From Rhodobacterales bacterium UBA3089 (GTDB taxonomy: Bacteria > Pseudomonadota > Alphaproteobacteria > Rhodobacterales > Rhodobacteraceae), in assembly GCA_002367255.1 (NCBI GenBank), contig DFBD01000276.1:1464-12770 (forward strand): a stretch of DNA of 11,307 nt. The letters are read 5' to 3'. A program made the position numbers and the translations under genes. Under the pieces are notes generated by a model. The model was not told the DNA's origin and searched no databases. It saw nothing but the letters and a program-made list of their open reading frames with translations. Positions within the stretch are counted from its first letter, which is position 1. Each line of letters begins with the position of its first letter. Positions 7,214 to 11,307 of the stretch are shown piece by piece.

Positions 7214-7325
7214 ATTTTCGCAGCAACGCGTCGTGGTAATCCATCAACGGCGGAATGCCACGAGGGAACTTTTTGAGCAGGTCGGAAAGGTGGCTGGTTT
7301 CGGGCAGACTTGGTAAGAATGGCAT
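7194..7325 (-). pseudogene. Remnant: N-terminal fragment of a carboxymuconolactone decarboxylase/peroxidase-related gene
   Basis: On the minus strand an ATG at 7325, preceded by GGAG with 6 bases spacing, opens a 43-codon frame ending in TAG at 7196-7194. Residues 1-38 (starting MPFLPSLPE, then KKFPRGIPPLMDYHDALLRKSS) resemble, from memory of the family, the N-terminus of alphaproteobacterial carboxymuconolactone decarboxylase-like (alkylhydroperoxidase-fold) proteins, which continue with a Ser-Pro-Leu segment and the cysteine-bearing catalytic helix. Here the similarity stops at about 7209-7214, at the alkB stop codon, and the last few residues (EVAG) come from reading alkB backwards. The fragment lacks any catalytic part. 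It lies 32 bases after smpB on the same strand, so it was probably the next gene of that operon. The family call rests on pattern memory, not a search; a short genuine peptide cannot be excluded. Confidence 0.5.
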
Positions 7326-7357
7326 GGGAAGCTCCGTTTGGTTTTCCTCAACTATAC

Positions 7358-7837
7358 CTACCCGCGATCCCGCAACAAGCGCGACTGCTGGCGTTTCCAG
7401 TCCTGCTTTTTCTCGCTCGCGCGTTTGTCTTGCTTCTGTTTACCCTTGGCGATTCCCAGCAGCAGCTTCGCGCGACCTTTATCGTTGAAATAGATTTTCA
7501 GCGGCACCAAAGTCATTCCTTGGCGGCCGACCTCGGCCCATAATTTTGATAGTTCTTTCTTGCTAACCAGCAGCTTACGCCGGCGCCGTTCTTCGTGTTG
7601 AAATGTCTTGGCCTGTTCGTATTTCGGGATATGGGCGTTGACCAACCACAGCTCCCCATTTTCGACAGCTGCGTAACTCTCGGCGATATTCACGCCGCCC
7701 GCCCGCATAGATTTCACCTCGGAACCCTCAAGCACAATTCCGCATTCCAGCGTATCTTCGACCGCATAATTGTACCGCGCCTTCCGGTTCTCGGCGACGG
7801 TCTTGTTATTGGGGTCAGCTTTCTTGCGCGGTGCCAT
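7358..7837 (-). CDS. smpB: SsrA (tmRNA)-binding protein SmpB
   Basis: SmpB binds tmRNA and brings it to ribosomes stalled on mRNAs lacking a stop codon. The 159-residue product has the family's normal length and order: [20 protein letters not shown] at about 17-36, [10 protein letters not shown] at about 38-47, [17 protein letters not shown] at about 65-74, the basic RRRRKLL stretch, [22 protein letters not shown], and a Lys/Arg-rich C-terminal tail ending LLRDRG. The ATG at 7837 shares a base with the stop of the upstream P-loop gene (TGATG on the minus strand) and has no strong ribosome binding site, so its translation is likely coupled. The tmRNA gene itself is not in the window. Confidence 0.97.
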   Translation of the reverse strand: MAPRKKADPNNKTVAENRKARYNYAVEDTLECGIVLEGSEVKSMRAGGVNIAESYAAVENGELWLVNAHIPKYEQAKTFQHEERRRRKLLVSKKELSKLWAEVGRQGMTLVPLKIYFNDKGRAKLLLGIAKGKQKQDKRASEKKQDWKRQQSRLLRDRG

Positions 7838-8217
7838 CAGTCTGTTATCCGTTTGCCGTTCAGGCGGGTCATTTCTACGTCGTCAGGGGCTTCCCACATC
7901 GACTCGATAAAGTCGAACATGTCACGAGTCACCTCGAACTGAAAGGTCTCCGCTTGTTCAACGTTACGTTTTTGCACGCGCTGCCAGCGAATGCCGATCG
8001 GGACATCGCGCATCTGGGCACAATTACGTTGAACGCGTTCGTAGAACCATTCACACAGCAGCTCATCTGGCTTGTCGGCGCTGTGCAGGCGTTGCATCCA
8101 CTCGTCGATCGAAAAGCGCATGCCGTTAATGGATTGCGCCAATTCATCCGAATAGGTCGATTTTCCCGCACCCGTTGCCCCGCAAACGAGGTGTATGTCC
8201 GCGCGGCGTTCAGACAT
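7837..8217 (-). CDS. P-loop ATP-binding protein (AAA_33/kinase-like), apparently shortened internally
   Basis: The 126-residue product begins with a complete Walker A motif, GATGAGKST, at residues 13-21, followed by RFSIDEW (34-40), as in small P-loop kinases related to the zeta-toxin/AAA_33 group. The C-terminal half keeps the conserved RWQRVQKRN (77-85, probable lid arginines), [18 protein letters not shown] and LNG. As I recall, relatives in Rhodobacteraceae are near 170 residues and have, between these halves, a helix and a hydrophobic strand ending in LDLGF (a Walker-B-like strand). Here the text passes straight from [10 protein letters not shown] to RDVPIGIRW, so about 40-45 residues seem absent at around nt 8005-8013, without a frameshift. 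The gene starts 2 bases after the dapA stop and overlaps smpB by one base. Substrate and function are unknown. Confidence 0.8.
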   Translation of the reverse strand: MSERRADIHLVCGATGAGKSTYSDELAQSINGMRFSIDEWMQRLHSADKPDELLCEWFYERVQRNCAQMRDVPIGIRWQRVQKRNVEQAETFQFEVTRDMFDFIESMWEAPDDVEMTRLNGKRITD

Positions 8218-8219
8218 AG

Positions 8220-9095
8220 TTAATTAATCAGCCCCGCGTGACGCATCGCGTCTTCGATCTGCGTTTTGGTTTCAGGCAGCAAATCCGTTAGCGGCGAGCG
8301 CACTTCGTCTGTACATTTCCCCAAAACGGTCAACCCATGTTTGGCGCCGACGACACCCGGCTCGACAAAAATCGCGGTGTGTAGCGGCATTAATTTATCC
8401 TGCAAGGCCAGTGCTTTGGTGTAATCTCCTGCCAGCGTAGCGTCCTGAAATTCGGCACAAAGCTTCGGGGCCACATTGGCCGTTACCGAAATGCAGCCAT
8501 GGCCGCCCTGCGCGTTGTACCCCAACGCCGAGGCATCCTCGCCCGAAAGCTGGATGAAATCATTGCCGCATGTGATCCGTTGCGAGGAAACCCGCACGAT
8601 GTCACCCGTTGCATCCTTTACACCGACAATACGCGGCAGCTTGGCCAGCTCGCCCATAGTTTCAGGCGTCATATCAATGACCGAGCGACTAGGGATGTTG
8701 TAAATGACAATCGGAATATCGCTCGCATCATGTACGGCTGTGAAATGCGCAATCAGCCCGCGTTGTGTTGGCTTGTTATAGTACGGCGTTACAACCAACG
8801 CGCCATCCGCGCCGATTTTTCCCGCAAACTGAGCAAAACGGATCGCCTCGACGGTATTGTTAGAACCGGCCCCTGCGATCACCGGCACACGGCCAGCGGC
8901 GGTTTGCACGACGACCTCGATCACGCGTTCATGTTCGTCATGGCTTAGTGTGGGCGATTCACCAGTGGTACCGACAGGCACCAATCCATGGCTACCCTCG
9001 GCAATATGCCATTCGACAAGCGCCTTCAGCGCGTCTTCATCCACCTTGCCGTTTTTGAACGGGGTGATAAGCGCTGGCATAGAACCTTTGAACAT
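8220..9095 (-). CDS. dapA: 4-hydroxy-tetrahydrodipicolinate synthase DapA
   Basis: DapA condenses pyruvate with aspartate semialdehyde, the first committed step of diaminopimelate and lysine synthesis, feeding peptidoglycan. The 291-residue product is a full-length TIM-barrel enzyme: GTTGES with Thr 43 and 44, YYNKPTQRG near 105-113, YNIPSRS with Tyr 132 and Arg 137, and the Schiff-base lysine 160 in GVKDATGD. The frame is open further upstream to 9134, but ATG 9095 is preferred because GGAGG sits 6 bases before it and [13 protein letters not shown] is the usual N-terminus. It heads a minus-strand operon with the P-loop gene and smpB, and is divergent from the lytic transglycosylase gene. Both products concern the cell wall, a reasonable though unproven reason for the shared control region. 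Confidence 0.96.
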   Translation of the reverse strand: MFKGSMPALITPFKNGKVDEDALKALVEWHIAEGSHGLVPVGTTGESPTLSHDEHERVIEVVVQTAAGRVPVIAGAGSNNTVEAIRFAQFAGKIGADGALVVTPYYNKPTQRGLIAHFTAVHDASDIPIVIYNIPSRSVIDMTPETMGELAKLPRIVGVKDATGDIVRVSSQRITCGNDFIQLSGEDASALGYNAQGGHGCISVTANVAPKLCAEFQDATLAGDYTKALALQDKLMPLHTAIFVEPGVVGAKHGLTVLGKCTDEVRSPLTDLLPETKTQIEDAMRHAGLIN

Positions 9096-9101
9096 GTGGG
9101 G

Positions 9102-9106
9102 CCTCC
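9102..9106 (-). promoter_or_regulatory. Ribosome binding site deciding the dapA start
   Basis: On the minus strand this is GGAGG, 6 bases before ATG 9095. It rules against the upstream in-frame ATG at 9134, which would add 13 residues not typical of DapA. Confidence 0.7.
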
Positions 9107-9234
9107 GAGGTGAATAAACGGTTAACCGCAGCACTAACGGCGAATTGATGCCACCGCAAGCAAGCGATGCGAGACATATAAGTCAAAATAGTGTTATACG
9201 ACCAAAAAATACTAAAAAAATGCATTGAGGCACT
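9107..9234. promoter_or_regulatory. Divergent dapA / lytic transglycosylase control region
   Basis: The gap is markedly AT-rich from about 9172 to 9222. For the + strand, GAGACA (9171-9176), an 18-base spacer and TATACG (9195-9200) form a fair sigma-70-type pair, placing a start of transcription near 9207 and a short leader. For the minus strand, TATAAC (9198-9193) is a good -10 with no clear -35; the two -10 elements would overlap, so the promoters may compete. A perfect 10-base palindrome, CGGTTAACCG, at 9119-9128 lies in the dapA leader. These are matches by eye only. Confidence 0.4.
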
Positions 9235-11202
9235 ATGAGATTTTCGAAATACCACATCGGGTTACCTGTGGCGCTGGCGATATTCGTTGGTGGCGTTTGT
9301 GGCGCGGTCGCACAGACTCCGTCCCAAAACGGGGTGGCCTTGGCAACGGCCTTGTCTGCCGCAGAGACAGGCGATTGGGATAATGCGGCGGCAATTGCAC
9401 GGCGAAACCAAGACCCGATTGCGCCCGAAATTATTGAATGGCAACGCCTGCGGGCGGGCACCGGAACATTCAATGAATACGAAGCGTTTTTGTCCGCCAA
9501 CTCCGATTGGCCTGGCCTGCCGCTGATGATGAAAACCTCCGAAGCTGTTATTCCGCTTGATGCTGACCCTATGCGCATCCGCCGGTATTTCGCCAATCAG
9601 CAACCCCAAACGGGGCGCGGTGCGTTGGCATTGGCGCTAGCCCTGAAAGCCACCCACAACCCAAATGATTCCGCTGCCGAGGCTGTACGTGCGTGGCGCA
9701 ATTTCAACTTGTCCCAAGCCGAGCAATCCGCCCTTTGGAACGCCTTCCAAGCCGCCCTTCAGCCTTATAATTTCGATCGCCTCGATCGCCTGTTATGGAA
9801 CCGGCGTGTGACCGAAGCCCAGCGGATGTTATCGTTCGTGTCCGCCGATCAGCGCAAATTGGCCGAGGTACGCATCGCCCTTATCCGCGATAAAAACGGT
9901 GTGGATGCGATGATAAACGCGTTGCCAAATTCGCTCAAAGACGACGCGGGGCTGGCATATGACCGTTTCCGCTGGCGTATCAGCAAGGATTATTGGGACA
10001 GCGCCCATGATATGCTGGTGCAGCGTTCCGGTTCGCGTGACAGCTTAGGTCGCCCTGAATTCTGGTCAGACAAACGCCGCTCCTATGCGCGTCGTGCCAT
10101 GCGCACTGGCGATAGTCGCACCGCTTACTATCTGGCCAGTCAGCATTTTCTGGCACCAGGTCAAAACGGATATTCCGATCTGGAATGGCTGTCGGGCTTC
10201 CTTGCTTTGCAAAAGTTGAACGATCCCGCGCGGGCCATTCAGCACTTTCGCAATTTTCGTGCATCCATCGTTTCGCCAATCAGTGTTGGCCGTGCAGGCT
10301 ACTGGTTAGGCCGCAGTTATGAAGCGATGGGAGATACTGCAAACGCCAAGTCCTCGTACGCTTTAGCGGCGACATATCAGACCAGTTTTTATGGGCAACT
10401 GGCAGCGGAACGCGCAGGGTTGCGCGCAGATCAAAGCATCGCGGGGGCGGAACTACCCGCCGATTGGACAAAACAAGCCTTCTTGCATAGTGACTCTGTT
10501 CGGGCGGGCTTTCTATTCCATTTTGCAGGTGAAAATTTGTTAGCACGTAGGTTCCTGACCCACGCATCCGAAAGCCTTCCGGTGCGGGAGCGCGCCGCTT
10601 TGGGGCAGCTGGCACTGGACCTCGGCCGACCTAACACCGCGTTGAAAATCGCCAAGGCTGCGGCAACCAACGGCGATGTAATTCCGCGCGCATATTACCC
10701 GATCACGGCCCTCGCCGATTTTGACAGCCCGGTTCCTGCCGAACTGGCCCTGGCCATCGCACGACAGGAGAGCGAGTTTAACCCCGCCGCACAAAGCCAT
10801 GCTGGCGCGTTGGGGTTGATGCAGGTGATGCCCGCAACAGCCAAGAACGTCGCCAAAGGATTGGGAATTTCCTATTCCACCAAAAGCCTTGGCGGCGACT
10901 GGGAATATAACGCTCGCATTGGCACGGCATATTTGGCCGAGATGCTGGAACGCTACGATGGGTCCGCCTTGCTGGCTGCCGCTGCTTATAATGCTGGCCC
11001 ACATCGCGCAGATCGCTGGATCAGGGATTACGGCGATCCGCGCTCGGCCAACGTCGATGCTATCGATTGGATAGAGACAATCCCGTTCCGCGAAACCCGC
11101 AACTATGTGATGCGTGTTAATGAAACGTTATTCGTCTATCGCGCCCGTCTTTCAGGCACCGCCCCTACGCATGTTTTGGAACGAGAACTGAACGGGCGCT
11201 AG
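9235..11202 (+). CDS. Soluble lytic murein transglycosylase (SLT family)
   Basis: The enzyme cleaves peptidoglycan glycan strands in the periplasm, forming 1,6-anhydro-muropeptides. The 655-residue product has a Sec-type signal peptide (hydrophobic 9-23, likely cleavage after AVA at 26; the Cys at 22 is not in a lipobox), a long helical, TPR/SEL-like superhelix (about 30-490), as in the doughnut-shaped Slt70 type, and a C-terminal SLT catalytic domain (about 500-635). The catalytic Glu 512 is in ARQESEFNP, followed by GALGLMQVMP (524-533), AAYNAGP (583-589) and the NYVMRV segment near 623. The ATG is preceded by TTGAGG with 4 bases spacing. It is divergent from dapA. Length fits the Slt70 class. 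The exact physiological role, such as turnover or making room for envelope machines, cannot be read from sequence. Confidence 0.94.
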   Translation: MRFSKYHIGLPVALAIFVGGVCGAVAQTPSQNGVALATALSAAETGDWDNAAAIARRNQDPIAPEIIEWQRLRAGTGTFNEYEAFLSANSDWPGLPLMMKTSEAVIPLDADPMRIRRYFANQQPQTGRGALALALALKATHNPNDSAAEAVRAWRNFNLSQAEQSALWNAFQAALQPYNFDRLDRLLWNRRVTEAQRMLSFVSADQRKLAEVRIALIRDKNGVDAMINALPNSLKDDAGLAYDRFRWRISKDYWDSAHDMLVQRSGSRDSLGRPEFWSDKRRSYARRAMRTGDSRTAYYLASQHFLAPGQNGYSDLEWLSGFLALQKLNDPARAIQHFRNFRASIVSPISVGRAGYWLGRSYEAMGDTANAKSSYALAATYQTSFYGQLAAERAGLRADQSIAGAELPADWTKQAFLHSDSVRAGFLFHFAGENLLARRFLTHASESLPVRERAALGQLALDLGRPNTALKIAKAAATNGDVIPRAYYPITALADFDSPVPAELALAIARQESEFNPAAQSHAGALGLMQVMPATAKNVAKGLGISYSTKSLGGDWEYNARIGTAYLAEMLERYDGSALLAAAAYNAGPHRADRWIRDYGDPRSANVDAIDWIETIPFRETRNYVMRVNETLFVYRARLSGTAPTHVLERELNGR

Positions 11203-11307
11203 GTAAAAAAGGAACTTTTAATTCCGCCCGCCGTCTGTAAACTTGCCTCAAAACGCATCCCAATGCGCCCAAAGGGCCGCTCTACGGGATTCGCGTCAGT
11301 GCCACTT
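11199..11307 (-). CDS. Possible C-terminal part of an unidentified gene (cut by window edge)
   Basis: The minus strand has a frame free of stops from the window edge to TAG at 11201-11199, about 35 residues, ending in the sequence RFEASLQTAGGIKSSFFT. Alternating polar and hydrophobic residues near the end would suit a final beta strand. If real, the gene converges on the lytic transglycosylase and overlaps its last bases by 3-4. I do not recognise it, and a stop-free run of this length can occur by chance at this base composition. Confidence 0.28.
   Translation of the reverse strand, partial: SGTDANPVERPFGRIGMRFEASLQTAGGIKSSFFT

Noticed and set aside
7214..7357. Possible terminator between convergent alkB and smpB, from CGTGG and CCACG arms near 7236-7263
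   Set aside because: The loop would be about 20 bases and no T-run follows the stem, so it is not a credible intrinsic terminator; the stretch is better explained by the gene remnant.
7595..8223. Two overlapping + strand frames of 115 and 130 codons opposite smpB and the P-loop gene
   Set aside because: The minus strand carries recognisable SmpB and Walker A sequences; the + frames show no known pattern and no ribosome binding site.
11205..11224. AAAAG-GAA-CTTTT and GGAA-TTCC mini-hairpins after the transglycosylase stop, as a terminator
   Set aside because: The stems are only 4-5 pairs, mostly A-T, and too weak for an intrinsic terminator.
1..11307. Mobile elements, CRISPR arrays, tRNA or other RNA genes, toxin-antitoxin or defence genes
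   Set aside because: I looked for transposase or integrase frames, repeated spacers, tRNA-like cloverleaf ends and paired small genes on both strands and saw none.

Overview
The window looks like chromosomal DNA of an alphaproteobacterium, most likely a member of the Rhodobacteraceae (Roseobacter group). This rests on protein character (FlhA/FliR/FlhB, AlkB, DUF721, a DapA and SLT divergent pair) and moderate GC content; no rRNA or other taxonomic marker is present. It is densely coded: eleven intact or edge-cut genes, one broken remnant and one doubtful edge ORF, with no gene-free stretch over 300 bases and no tRNA, rRNA, CRISPR array, IS element or phage gene that I can see.

Left part (1-3733, + strand): the end of a flagellar type III export operon. 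The order is flhA (start lies outside the window), fliR, flhB, then a 129-residue coiled-coil protein in the position of a FliJ-like export factor. The genes are packed with overlaps or gaps of a few bases, and two of the starts are TTG. The operon runs tail to tail, with only 3 bases between the ends, into a minus-strand pair: a DUF721/DciA-like protein gene (4389-4925) followed by a periplasmic DsbA-family thiol oxidoreductase gene (3737-4366).

Middle (5021-7213, + strand): mutY (adenine glycosylase for oxidised-guanine mispairs), divergent from the DUF721 gene, followed after 24 bases by alkB (membrane di-iron alkane hydroxylase). The far side of alkB is a scar. On the opposite strand, the first ~39 codons of what looks like a carboxymuconolactone decarboxylase/peroxidase-related gene remain, with their ribosome binding site. 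The family similarity stops at the alkB stop codon.

Right part: a minus-strand operon reads dapA (lysine/diaminopimelate synthesis), a small P-loop ATPase/kinase that seems to lack its central ~40-45 residues, then smpB (trans-translation), which overlaps the kinase gene by one base. The decarboxylase remnant was probably the fourth gene. Divergent from dapA across a 139-base AT-rich regulatory gap is a 655-residue soluble lytic transglycosylase. The last ~105 bases hold a stop-free minus-strand frame that may be the C-terminus of another gene.

Most of the window is conserved housekeeping content. I do not see a new defence, mobile or biosynthetic system. The items worth a second look are the alkB/decarboxylase junction, the internally shortened P-loop protein, the FliJ-position coiled-coil protein and the non-canonical cysteine spacing in MutY.
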